This document shows positions 1-6,135 of a stretch of DNA of 6,522 nt, piece by piece. Origin of the DNA: Persebacter sp051009035 (GTDB lineage: Bacteria; Pseudomonadota; Gammaproteobacteria; Tethybacterales; Persebacteraceae); assembly GCA_051009035.1 (NCBI GenBank), contig JBPCWY010000227.1:1-6522 (forward strand), given 5' to 3'. Below the pieces are notes generated by a model, which saw only the letters and a list, made by a program, of their open reading frames with translations, was not told where the DNA came from and searched no databases. The position numbers were made by a program, and so were the translations under genes. Numbering within the stretch: the first letter of the stretch is position 1; each line of letters begins with the position of its first letter.

Positions 1-911
1 TTGCTTTCTATCATCGCGCCGATGATGCGCATGTCGCCGGCGGCGATTTGGGCGGACAAGTCGGCGGCGACCGCCGGTTGTTTGCGGTAATCTTTGCCGC
101 TGTTGGCGTGCGAGCAGTCCACCATCACGCGCGCCGGCAAACCGGATTGGGACAGGACGGCGGCGGCGGCGTTGATATTTTTTGCATCGTAGTTTGGCTC
201 GCCGTTGCCGCCGCGCAAAATAATGTGCGCGCTTTTGTTGCCTTTGGTCGTGGAAATTGCGCTGCGTCCGGCGCGGGTGACGGAAAGAAAATGATGCGGC
301 CGTCCGGCGGCGCGAACCGCATCGGCGGCGATTTTGATATTGCCGTCCGTGCCGTTTTTGAAACCGATAGGGCATGACAAGCCGGACGCAAGCTCGCGGT
401 GGCTTTGGCTTTCGGTTGTGCGCGCGCCGATTGCGCCCCAGCTAATTAAATCGGCGTGGTATTGCGGCGAAATCACATCCAAAAATTCCGTAGCGCAGGG
501 CAGTCCGAGCCGGTTGAGCGACAGCAAGAGGCGGCGCGCCAAACGCAGCCCTTTGTTGATGTCGTAAGAGCCGTCCAAACCGGGGTCGTTAATCAGTCCT
601 TTCCAGCCGACGGTCGTGCGCGGTTTTTCAAAATAAACGCGCATTACGACGAGCAGGCGGCGCGAAAACTGCTTTGCCGCCGCCGCCAATTTTGCGCCGT
701 ATTCTTCCGCCGCTTCGGGGTCGTGGATGGAACACGGCCCGGCGACGACAAGCAGCCGGTCGTCCCCGCCGTGGATAATGCGCTCCGCCGCCTTGCGCGC
801 GGCGACAATATGCGCCGCCGCGGCGTCGTCTGCCGGAAGTTCATCCAGCAGCGTTTGCGGCGCGGCAAGCTCGCGCGTTTCCGTAATGCGAATATCCGAT
901 ATTTGCGGCAT
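1..911 (-). CDS. aroG: 3-deoxy-7-phosphoheptulonate (DAHP) synthase, class I AroG/AroF/AroH type, C-terminus beyond window
   Basis: Catalyses the first step of the shikimate pathway: phosphoenolpyruvate plus erythrose 4-phosphate gives DAHP, in the cytoplasm. The window holds 303 codons, against about 350 residues in E. coli AroG, so roughly 45 C-terminal residues lie off the left edge. Visible motifs align with AroG from memory: DDRLLVVAGPCSIHDP (50-65, metal-binding Cys60), VYFEKPRTTVGWKGLINDP (92-110, Lys96), SWGAIGARTTESQSHRELAS, CPIGFKNGTDG, SHANSGK and a final GAMIES. Cys60 and Lys96 are offset by one from E. coli Cys61 and Lys97, so the N-terminus is near standard length. I chose the ATG at 911 because GGGGAAAAG lies about 9 nt upstream. 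An in-frame ATG at 926 adds five residues but has a poorly placed ribosome site. The gene is divergent from engB. Which amino acid feeds back on this isozyme cannot be read from the sequence, so the symbol marks the family, not the isoform. Confidence 0.95.
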   Translation of the reverse strand, partial: MPQISDIRITETRELAAPQTLLDELPADDAAAAHIVAARKAAERIIHGGDDRLLVVAGPCSIHDPEAAEEYGAKLAAAAKQFSRRLLVVMRVYFEKPRTTVGWKGLINDPGLDGSYDINKGLRLARRLLLSLNRLGLPCATEFLDVISPQYHADLISWGAIGARTTESQSHRELASGLSCPIGFKNGTDGNIKIAADAVRAAGRPHHFLSVTRAGRSAISTTKGNKSAHIILRGGNGEPNYDAKNINAAAAVLSQSGLPARVMVDCSHANSGKDYRKQPAVAADLSAQIAAGDMRIIGAMIES

Positions 912-941
912 AATACTTTTCCCCATAGTGCGAAAACCGTT

Positions 942-970
942 ATTTTACCCCTTTTTAATATTTTAATAAA
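942..970 (-). promoter_or_regulatory. Candidate sigma70-type promoter for the DAHP synthase gene
   Basis: On the minus strand, TAAAAT (942-947, 5 of 6 matches to the -10 consensus) is preceded after 17 nt by TTTATT (965-970, 3 of 6 to the -35 consensus), inside an AT-rich patch between divergent genes. Transcription would start near 935, leaving a leader of about 24 nt that contains the GGGGAAAAG ribosome site. I saw no clear TyrR or TrpR operator. AT-rich sequence yields such matches easily, so this is tentative. Confidence 0.3.
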
Positions 971-1133
971 ATGGGCGCGGGTTTTTGGTTAATGAAAAAT
1001 ATTGCGGCATGCATTTTTTTAAACCGCCGCAAATTGCGCGCCATTAAAATTTTTGCGAAATTGGAAAACGCCCGCCTGTGCGCGGGAACGGAAAAAAAAC
1101 GGCGCGCGCGGAAACGGGGCGGTGTTTTGTTTT

Positions 1134-1162
1134 TTGCGGCATTTTTTCCAAACTGCTACAAT
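1134..1162 (+). promoter_or_regulatory. Candidate extended -10 promoter for engB
   Basis: TTGCGG (1134-1139) and TACAAT (1157-1162) are separated by exactly 17 nt. The -10 hexamer is preceded by TGC (1154-1156), which makes an extended -10 motif, TGCTACAAT. The -35 match is weak (TTG only), but an extended -10 can compensate. The expected start point, about 7 nt past the -10, falls on 1169, the first base of the GTG chosen as the engB start. Confidence 0.5.
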
Positions 1163-1168
1163 GCGGCG

Positions 1169-1747
1169 GTGATTGATTTTCGTAATCCTAAATTTTTGGG
1201 GGGCGGGTGGACGGCGCGGGGCGTTGCGCCGGGGCGGCGGGTTGCGGCGTTTGCCGGACGCTCCAATGCGGGGAAGTCCAGCGCGTTGAATGCCTTGTGC
1301 GGCGGGCGGTTTGCCCGCGCCGCCAAAGCGCCGGGGCGGACGCGCATGATTAATTTGTTTGCGCTGGCGGGCGGGCATGCGCTCGCCGATTTGCCCGGCT
1401 ACGGCTACGCCAAAGTTTCGCGCGAAGAACGGCGCGATTGGGGCGAAAATATCGCGCGCTTTTTGCGCGAACCCTGCATTGCGGGCGCCGTTTTGGTCGC
1501 CGATGCGCGGCGCGGGGTGGGCGAATCCGACATGCAATTTCTCGCGCTGGCGGACGGTTTGCCGGTGCTTTTGTTGTTGAATAAATCGGACAAACTCGGG
1601 CGCAACGAATTGCGGCGGCGCGTTTTGGAAACGGAAAAAATGCTGGCGGAAGTTGCGCCGCATGTTTTTGCCATGCCGTTTTCGGCGTTGAAAAAAAACG
1701 GAGTCGGCGAAGCCCGCGCCGCAGTCGCGAAGTTGTTGGAAGAGTGA
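1169..1747 (+). CDS. engB: Ribosome biogenesis GTP-binding protein EngB/YihA (YsxC)
   Basis: Small TRAFAC-class GTPase needed for late assembly of the 50S ribosomal subunit in the cytoplasm. With a GTG start at 1169 the protein has 192 residues, close to the roughly 200 usual for the family. The G motifs appear in order: G1 P-loop GRSNAGKSS (30-38), G2 region PGRTRMINLF with Thr58 (55-64), G3 DLPGYGYAKV (74-83), G4 NKSD (138-141) and G5 FSALKKNGVG (171-180). The same frame stays open to an ATG at 971, but those 66 extra codons are basic, low-complexity residues without family similarity. The family normally begins only about 25-30 residues before the P-loop, as here (MIDFRNPKFL...). No Shine-Dalgarno sequence precedes the GTG, and the predicted transcription start coincides with it. 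The gene is divergent from the DAHP synthase gene and convergent with lptG, so it is probably monocistronic. Confidence 0.93.
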   Translation: MIDFRNPKFLGGGWTARGVAPGRRVAAFAGRSNAGKSSALNALCGGRFARAAKAPGRTRMINLFALAGGHALADLPGYGYAKVSREERRDWGENIARFLREPCIAGAVLVADARRGVGESDMQFLALADGLPVLLLLNKSDKLGRNELRRRVLETEKMLAEVAPHVFAMPFSALKKNGVGEARAAVAKLLEE

Positions 1748-1766
1748 GTTAATATAAATAGCATTT

Positions 1767-1841
1767 GTCATTCCTGCGAAGGCGGGAATCTCTTGCGGCA
1801 TATTGAAGTAAGAATGAGATTCCTGCCTTCGCAGGAATGAC
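1767..1841. repeat. Palindromic intergenic element with 26-nt inverted arms, between engB and lptG
   Basis: Arms at 1767-1792 and 1816-1841 are inverted copies with one mismatch, separated by a 23-nt loop. The outer ends are GTCATTCCTGC and its complement. Each arm is itself a small palindrome (ATTCCTGC, a four-base loop, then GCGGGAAT or GCAGGAAT), so the transcript can form one long hairpin or two short ones from either strand. It starts 19 nt after the engB stop and lies between convergent genes, so a role as a two-way terminator is plausible (inference). It resembles the dRS3-like and REP-like repeats of Neisseria and other proteobacteria. There is no transposase, and no target duplication is obvious. 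Confidence 0.85.
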
Positions 1842-1849
1842 GGCGGAGG

Positions 1850-1901
1850 GGGGAAGGCGGGAACTTTTATGACGGGGAAGAGGGGAAAGGCGGGAATCTT
1901 T
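1850..1901. repeat. Two degenerate half-arm repeat fragments downstream of lptG
   Basis: Two similar tracts, GGGGAAGGCGGGAACTTTT (around 1850-1868) and GGGGAAAGGCGGGAATCTTT (around 1883-1902), lie 33 nt apart. Both resemble the inner half of the palindromic arm at 1767-1792 (AAGGCGGGAATC) but lack a complementary partner. A T/G-rich run follows to about 1920. They look like decayed or truncated copies of the same repeat. The rest of the gap up to the lptG stop at 1962 shows no gene. Confidence 0.45.
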
Positions 1902-1961
1902 TTGTTGTTTTTGTTGTTTGCATTTTTGTAAATATAAGCGGCGGTTGTAAATGTTTGCGGG

Positions 1962-2966
1962 TTAGGTGAAGCGGCGTTTTGTGGCGTAGGCGAGGAAGGC
2001 GGCGAGTAATAGTATCGGGGCGGCGGACAGGGCGGGGAAGTTTAATGCCAGCGCGGTTTGCGCGGACATTAATGCGGCGAAATAATACGCGCCGCCGATG
2101 GCGGTTGCGGACAAGACGGAGACGGTGATGCGGCGGCGCATGCCGATGCTCCAAATGGCGCAGGCGGCAAGCAGCGGCGGGGCGGGAATGGACGCCAAAC
2201 GCCGCCAAAATGCAACGGCAAAACGCGCGCCCGCGCCGGAATCGCGCAACGCTCCGGCGGACGCCAATGCGCGCATGGACATTTCGCGCGGGCGGCGGAT
2301 AATCGCGTTAAGCGCGGCGGCGGGCAGGGGAAAATTCCATTCGCGCGCGGTAAATTGCCGCGATTCGGATTTGCCTTCGGCGAGCGCAAACTCTTCGCCG
2401 TTTTCCAATTGCCATGCGTTTTTTGTGCGGCGCGCTTCGGCGGCGGTTAGGATTTTTAACGCGCCGGGGCGGAGGTTATAAACGGCGATATTTTTCATCA
2501 CGCCGCCGGGGATGATTTTTTCGGCATGAAAAAATTCGCCATTGTGGTGCAGCCACACATCGCCTTTTGCGGCGGGACGGTTTTTGATTGTCCGCGCGAG
2601 CGATTCGGCGGGTTCCAAAACCGCTTCACCCAACAACAACGCCGCGGCGGCAAAAACCGCGCCGCCGTAACCGGCGAGCAGGGCGATTCTGCCCAGCGAT
2701 AATCCGGCGGCGCGCATCGTTTGCAATTCGCGCGATTCTTCCATGCGTTGCAAAGACGCGGCGGCGGCGATGGCGCAGGCAAAGGGCAAAGTTTCCAATG
2801 CGAGGCGCGGCGTTTGCGCGAGGGCGAGCAGTGCGGCGGCGGCGGGCGCGTATTCGTCCGCTTCGGCGACAAGTTGCAGGACGGCGACGAGGGCGGTTAA
2901 TCCCGTCCACAGGAGGGCGATTGCGCCCCCGATGCGCAAGATAAAATAACGCGGGAGGACGGGCAT
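1962..2966 (-). CDS. lptG: LPS export ABC transporter permease LptG
   Basis: Inner-membrane permease that, with LptF and the ATPase LptB (LptB2FG), extracts lipopolysaccharide from the inner membrane and hands it to LptC and the periplasmic bridge. The 334 residues fit the YjgP/YjgQ family (about 360 in E. coli). Visible layout: membrane segments near 8-32, 54-72 and 92-118; the cytoplasmic coupling helix ESRELQTMRAAGLS (77-90), which contacts LptB; a periplasmic beta-jellyroll at about 125-230; the family-typical PREMSMRAL (226-234); and three hydrophobic segments at about 255-275, 282-302 and 308-328. It ends KRRFT. The ATG follows the lptF stop with no gap (TAA-ATG) and has no purine-rich ribosome site, so translation is probably coupled to lptF. 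I assign LptG rather than LptF by gene order and by the PREMSMRAL motif. Confidence 0.9.
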   Translation of the reverse strand: MPVLPRYFILRIGGAIALLWTGLTALVAVLQLVAEADEYAPAAAALLALAQTPRLALETLPFACAIAAAASLQRMEESRELQTMRAAGLSLGRIALLAGYGGAVFAAAALLLGEAVLEPAESLARTIKNRPAAKGDVWLHHNGEFFHAEKIIPGGVMKNIAVYNLRPGALKILTAAEARRTKNAWQLENGEEFALAEGKSESRQFTAREWNFPLPAAALNAIIRRPREMSMRALASAGALRDSGAGARFAVAFWRRLASIPAPPLLAACAIWSIGMRRRITVSVLSATAIGGAYYFAALMSAQTALALNFPALSAAPILLLAAFLAYATKRRFT

Positions 2967-3995
2967 TTAGGGGACGGCGGCGCGGCGGATTGCCAGCGCG
3001 GCGGCAAATACGGCGGACGGGGCGAGAAGCAGGGCGGGCAAAACATGCAATCCTTCTTCTGCCATGCGGGCGCGGACGAAATACATTAAATTTAAATAGA
3101 TAATAAACAACAGCAAGGCGAGCATAAACCCGTGGCGGTGTTTTCCGCGGGCGAAAGACGCGGCGAGAAAAGGCGCGAGCAGGGCGAAAAATAACGCCGC
3201 CAGCGGCTGGTTAATGCGCCAAATTAATTCCGCGCGTTCGGCGGGCGTATTCCATTGCAGTGCGCCGAGTTTCGCCCCGCGCGGGCGTTGCGGATTAAAT
3301 TGTTCCGGCGGCAGGCGGATTTGCATTTTGCTAAACGCGATAATTTCGGGCGCGTTTTTGTTTTCCGCATTGCGCGGGCGGCGGTAAAACGAACCGTCTT
3401 CCAGCAAAATCCATTTTCCGCCGCCGCGGCGGGCGGCGCGGGCGGAAATAATTTCGTGCGATTCGCCGCGGTTGCGCGCGATAAAAATATTGCCGCGCGA
3501 ATCGTCGCCGCGCACAAAATAAGTGTATTCCCCGCCCGGCGCCACGCCGAATTCGCCGGCGGAAATATTTTGCGGGTTAATATCGTTGAGCAAACGGGCG
3601 CGCAAAGAATCGGCGGTGCGGGACGCCCACGGCGATGCGGCAAACGACAACGCGGCGATTAAAATAACAACGGGCAGGGCGAACAACAATCCGGGCGCGG
3701 CAAAGTGGCGCAAGCCGAGTCCGGCGGCGTGCCACGCGAGCATTTCGCGGCGGTAAAAAGCGCGTTCCAGCGCGAGCAAAATTCCGGCAAACAACGACAC
3801 GGTAAGCAGTTGCGGCATGTATTTAATTAACGCAAGCGCGAGAAACTGCCACAGCGAAGCGAACGGCAGCGCGCTGGCGACGGTTTCGCCGAGCAGGCGC
3901 GACAAAAAAATCAGCCCGCTAACCGCCAAGACCGCCGGAAAAACCGCCCCCATGTGGCGGGCGCAATCGGCGAAATGCGCTTTGCGGTATATCAT
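2967..3995 (-). CDS. lptF: LPS export ABC transporter permease LptF
   Basis: Partner of LptG in the LptB2FG lipopolysaccharide extractor of the inner membrane. The 342 residues show the family pattern: an N-terminal amphipathic start MIYRKAHF; membrane segments at about 15-35, 50-76 and 97-120; a coupling helix ERAFYRREMLAWHAAGLG (77-94); a periplasmic jellyroll at about 125-245; the LptF hallmark NTPAERAELIWRINQPLAA (249-267), leading into a segment to about 280; then segments at about 289-307 and 318-336. The gene is first in the lptF-lptG operon and divergent from pepA, the same arrangement as in E. coli. No Shine-Dalgarno sequence is evident before the ATG at 3995. A TATACA (minus strand, about 4000-4005) lies only 5 nt upstream of it, so the leader may be absent or very short. 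Confidence 0.93.
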   Translation of the reverse strand: MIYRKAHFADCARHMGAVFPAVLAVSGLIFLSRLLGETVASALPFASLWQFLALALIKYMPQLLTVSLFAGILLALERAFYRREMLAWHAAGLGLRHFAAPGLLFALPVVILIAALSFAASPWASRTADSLRARLLNDINPQNISAGEFGVAPGGEYTYFVRGDDSRGNIFIARNRGESHEIISARAARRGGGKWILLEDGSFYRRPRNAENKNAPEIIAFSKMQIRLPPEQFNPQRPRGAKLGALQWNTPAERAELIWRINQPLAALFFALLAPFLAASFARGKHRHGFMLALLLFIIYLNLMYFVRARMAEEGLHVLPALLLAPSAVFAAALAIRRAAVP

Positions 3996-4008
3996 AACCG
4001 TGTATAAT
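3981..4008 (+). promoter_or_regulatory. Candidate sigma70-type promoter for pepA-holC
   Basis: A perfect TATAAT (4003-4008) is preceded by TTTGCG (3981-3986) with a 16-nt spacer; reading TTGCGG (3982-3987) gives 15 nt. Transcription would start near 4015, giving a leader of about 36 nt that contains GGAAAGGA (4037-4044), a good ribosome site 6 nt before the pepA ATG. The promoter overlaps the lptF start codon and any lptF promoter on the other strand. Confidence 0.6.
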
Positions 4009-4050
4009 CGCCCTGCCGGGTTTTAGCGGCGCGGACGGAAAGGAAAAAAT

Positions 4051-5466
4051 ATGCGGATTTCATTGCTTCACAAAGATATTGTAGCGGATAAAAACGAAGT
4101 TTTGCTGGTTGTCGCGGAAGCGAAAAACGGCAAGATGGTTTTTTCGCCCGACATAAAACGGATTGACCGGCATTTGGGCGGGTTAATCGCCGATACGGCG
4201 CGGCGCGGTTATACCGCCGCGGCGGGCGAAACGGCGGCGCTGACCGCTGCGGGCGCAAATTGGGGGCGGATTATCCTTGTCGGACAAGGCGAAGAATCCC
4301 CGGCGGGCGCGGCGGGGGCGGTTGCCGCCGCGGTGGAAAATATTAAAAATGCGGAGTCGCTGACCATCCTGTGCGGCGCTCCGGCGGACGCGGTTTTGTC
4401 GGCGGCGGCGGGGGGCGCATACCGCTATCGTTTGGGGGCGGCGCGTCCGGTAGCGGCGTTCAAATCCATGCGGGCGGCGGCAAAAGGCGCATCGGCGTCG
4501 GGCGCGGCGGCGGTGGGGGAAGGAATCCGTTTGGCGCGGCATTTGGCGGAACAGCCGGGAAACATTTGCACGCCTTCGTTTTTGGCGGCGCAAGCGCGCA
4601 AAATGGGCGCGGAATTTCCCGCCCTCAAAACGCGGATATTAAACCGCAAAGACATGGAATCGCTCGGGATGGGCGCGTTTTTGGCGGTAGCACAAGGCAG
4701 CGCGGAACCGCCCAAATTGATTATCATGGAATACCGCGGGGCGGCGGGCGCGCCGGTGGTATTAGTCGGCAAAGGCGTTACTTTTGACACGGGCGGCGTA
4801 TCCTTAAAACCGGCGGCGGCGATGGACGAAATGAAATTTGACATGGGCGGCGCGGCGGCGGTATTCGGCGCGATGCGCGCTTGCGCGCTGATGAAACTCC
4901 CGTTGCATGTCGTCGCGGCGATTCCTTCGTGCGAAAACATGCCCGGCGGGCGCGCGGTCAAACCGGGCGATGTCGTGCGCGCGATGAACGGCAAAACCAT
5001 TGAAGTATTAAACACGGACGCGGAAGGGCGGCTGTTGTTGGCGGACGCGCTGGCGTATTGCGCGCGCTACAAACCGGCGGCGGTGGTGGATGCGGCGACC
5101 TTAACCGGCGCATGCGTGATTGCGTTGGGGAATCATTTTAGCGGGATGATGAGCGCGTCCGATTCGCTGGCGGCGGAATTGTCGGCGGCGGGGGACGCGG
5201 CGGGGGACGAATGCTGGCGTTTGCCGCTGGGCGGAAAATACAACGCCCTGCTCAAAAGCGATTACGCCGATTTGGCGAATATCGGCGGGCGCGCGGCGGG
5301 GACGATTACGGCGGCGTGTTTTTTATCCCATTTTACGGACTGCAAACACTGGGCGCACTTGGACATCGCGGGGACGGCGTGGACATCCAAAAAACGCGCC
5401 ACGGGACGTCCCGTGCCGTTGCTCGCGCAATTTTTAATGCGCCGCGCCAAAGGAAAAAAACATTGA
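4051..5466 (+). CDS. pepA: Leucyl aminopeptidase PepA (M17 family, cytosol aminopeptidase)
   Basis: Two-metal exopeptidase that removes N-terminal residues, leucine preferred, from peptides in the cytoplasm; the E. coli protein forms hexamers. All known metal and catalytic residues are in place: Lys241, Asp246 (VGKGVTFDTGG), Lys253 (SLKP), Asp264 (FDMGG), and Asp323, Glu325 and Arg327 (NTDAEGRLLLADAL). The spacing from Lys241 (+5, +12, +23, +82, +84, +86) equals that of E. coli Lys270 to Arg356. At 471 residues it is about 30 shorter than E. coli PepA (503), all lost before the catalytic domain. E. coli PepA also binds DNA in XerCD recombination at cer and in carAB control; whether the shorter N-terminal domain keeps that role is unknown. 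It has a strong ribosome site and heads an operon with holC, whose start overlaps its last 4 nt. Confidence 0.97.
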   Translation: MRISLLHKDIVADKNEVLLVVAEAKNGKMVFSPDIKRIDRHLGGLIADTARRGYTAAAGETAALTAAGANWGRIILVGQGEESPAGAAGAVAAAVENIKNAESLTILCGAPADAVLSAAAGGAYRYRLGAARPVAAFKSMRAAAKGASASGAAAVGEGIRLARHLAEQPGNICTPSFLAAQARKMGAEFPALKTRILNRKDMESLGMGAFLAVAQGSAEPPKLIIMEYRGAAGAPVVLVGKGVTFDTGGVSLKPAAAMDEMKFDMGGAAAVFGAMRACALMKLPLHVVAAIPSCENMPGGRAVKPGDVVRAMNGKTIEVLNTDAEGRLLLADALAYCARYKPAAVVDAATLTGACVIALGNHFSGMMSASDSLAAELSAAGDAAGDECWRLPLGGKYNALLKSDYADLANIGGRAAGTITAACFLSHFTDCKHWAHLDIAGTAWTSKKRATGRPVPLLAQFLMRRAKGKKH

Positions 5467-5906
5467 CGCAAATTGTATTTTATGTTTATGTCGCCGACCG
5501 CATGCGTTTATTGCACGGCGTATTGTCGCGAAAAGTATTGCCGCGCGGTTGGCGCGCCTACATTGCGGCGGCGGACGAAGCGGAAGCGGAGCGCGTGGAC
5601 AATTATTTATGGACCGCGCAGCCGGGGGATTTTTTGCCGCATGCGCGGGCGGAAGACGATGCGGCGGAAGATTCCCCCGCGGTAGTCGGAATCGGCGAAC
5701 CGCCGGGCGGTTTTCATGCGGATGTATTAATTTGGTGGCAGCCGAAACCGCCGTCTTCATTCGGGCGTTTTAAAACATTAATAGAGATAGCCGAAAACCG
5801 CGCGCGCGAAATGCAGGAAGCGCGCGCCCGCTACCAGCATTACCAAGAACACGGCTACCAAATCAACCTCCACAAAATGGGCGAAAAATCGGACCAAGAA
5901 AATTAA
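5463..5906 (+). CDS. holC: DNA polymerase III chi subunit HolC
   Basis: The chi subunit of the clamp-loader complex, which with psi (HolD) links the replicase to single-strand DNA-binding protein. The 147 residues match the family: an N-terminal strand TQIVFYVYV, WRAYIAAADEAEAERVDNYLW (30-50), then PGDFLPHARAEDD, the strand DVLIWW (87-92), SSFGRFKTLIEI and the C-terminal RYQHYQEHGYQINLHKMG (123-140). I chose TTG at 5463 because it keeps the first beta strand, overlaps the pepA stop as TTGA, and has AAAGGA (5449-5454) 8 nt upstream; the first ATG (5502) would remove the first 13 residues. pepA-holC is a conserved pair. In E. coli valS follows, but here a terminator-like hairpin and repeats come next. 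Confidence 0.93.
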   Translation: MTQIVFYVYVADRMRLLHGVLSRKVLPRGWRAYIAAADEAEAERVDNYLWTAQPGDFLPHARAEDDAAEDSPAVVGIGEPPGGFHADVLIWWQPKPPSSFGRFKTLIEIAENRAREMQEARARYQHYQEHGYQINLHKMGEKSDQEN

Positions 5907-5930
5907 AAATTTTGCAAAAACGCCCCCGCC

Positions 5931-6039
5931 GTCATTCCCGCGAAAGCGGGAATTTTTTGTCGGGTGCGGGTAATTGCGGAAGTTGGGCGGGTTTATATTC
6001 CGCACATTGTAAAGAGATTCCTGCCTACGCAGGAATGAC
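5931..6039. mobile_element. MITE-like palindromic element, copy A (109 bp)
   Basis: The ends are GTCATTCCCGC (5931 onward) and GCAGGAATGAC (6029-6039), forming terminal inverted repeats of about 24 nt with several mismatches. The interior carries the tract GTCGGGTGCGGGTAATT and a 49-nt block (5976-6024) that recurs exactly in copy B. It has no coding capacity and no transposase. The paired ends and two near-identical copies fit a miniature inverted-repeat or dRS3/REP-like element; movement is inferred, not seen. Confidence 0.75.
5934..5958 (+). terminator. Rho-independent terminator of pepA-holC, formed by a repeat arm
   Basis: ATTCCCGC (5934-5941), loop GAAA (5942-5945), GCGGGAAT (5946-5953): a perfect 8-bp stem with a GNRA tetraloop, overlapping a run of six T (5953-5958). 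It begins 28 nt after the holC stop. The hairpin is the left arm of the palindromic element at 5931-6039, so the repeat appears to supply the terminator. Confidence 0.75.
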
Positions 6040-6056
6040 GGGAGTTTAGTTTTTTT

Positions 6057-6084
6057 CTTGCGCCGAAATTTATTTTGGCGCAAG
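6057..6084. repeat. Hairpin between the two MITE-like copies
   Basis: CTTGCGCC (6057-6064) is perfectly complementary to GGCGCAAG (6077-6084). The inner GAAA/TTTT can extend the stem to 12 bp around the loop TTTA, counting one G-T pair. A run of T precedes the hairpin on the plus strand (about 6050-6056), which is the wrong side for a plus-strand terminator; on the minus strand the same run becomes A residues after the stem. It is therefore not a standard terminator in either direction. It is unrelated in sequence to the flanking elements, and its function is unknown. Confidence 0.55.
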
Positions 6085-6135
6085 GCGAATCATAGTTTAC
6101 CGTTTTATATTTTCGTCCGCTTCGCCTCCCTCGCC

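Noticed and set aside
48..992. Plus-strand frames across the DAHP synthase gene
   Set aside because: The minus strand carries a clearly conserved AroG-type protein over the whole stretch; the plus frames are its shadows.
1002..1032. Inverted repeat TTGCGGC / GCCGCAA with a 17-nt loop in the divergent region
   Set aside because: A 7-bp match of GCGGC-type words is common by chance in this composition, with no T-run and no second copy, so it cannot be called an operator or terminator.
1071..1086. Small hairpin CCCGC / GCGGG upstream of engB
   Set aside because: It has only 5 bp, and the T-run on the minus strand does not follow any gene that needs terminating.
971..1168. Upstream extension of engB by 66 codons to an ATG at 971
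   Set aside because: The added residues are basic and low-complexity, are absent from the family, and overlap the AT-rich divergent promoter region.
1019..1801. Long minus-strand open frame antisense to engB, starting in the palindromic repeat
   Set aside because: It is a shadow of engB in GC-rich DNA. Its N-terminus with IPAFAGMT is the familiar artefact of translating these palindromic repeats, and engB motifs on the plus strand are complete.
4183..5015. Several frames of 130-200 codons antisense to or out of frame with pepA
   Set aside because: They are rich in Arg, Ala and Gly with no domain motif, as expected from GC-rich codon-position bias. pepA has a full catalytic set.
5778..6083. 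Minus-strand open frame with SFLRRQES and SRFRGNDG
   Set aside because: These peptides are the usual spurious translations of GTCATTCCNGC repeats, and the frame overlaps holC antisense.
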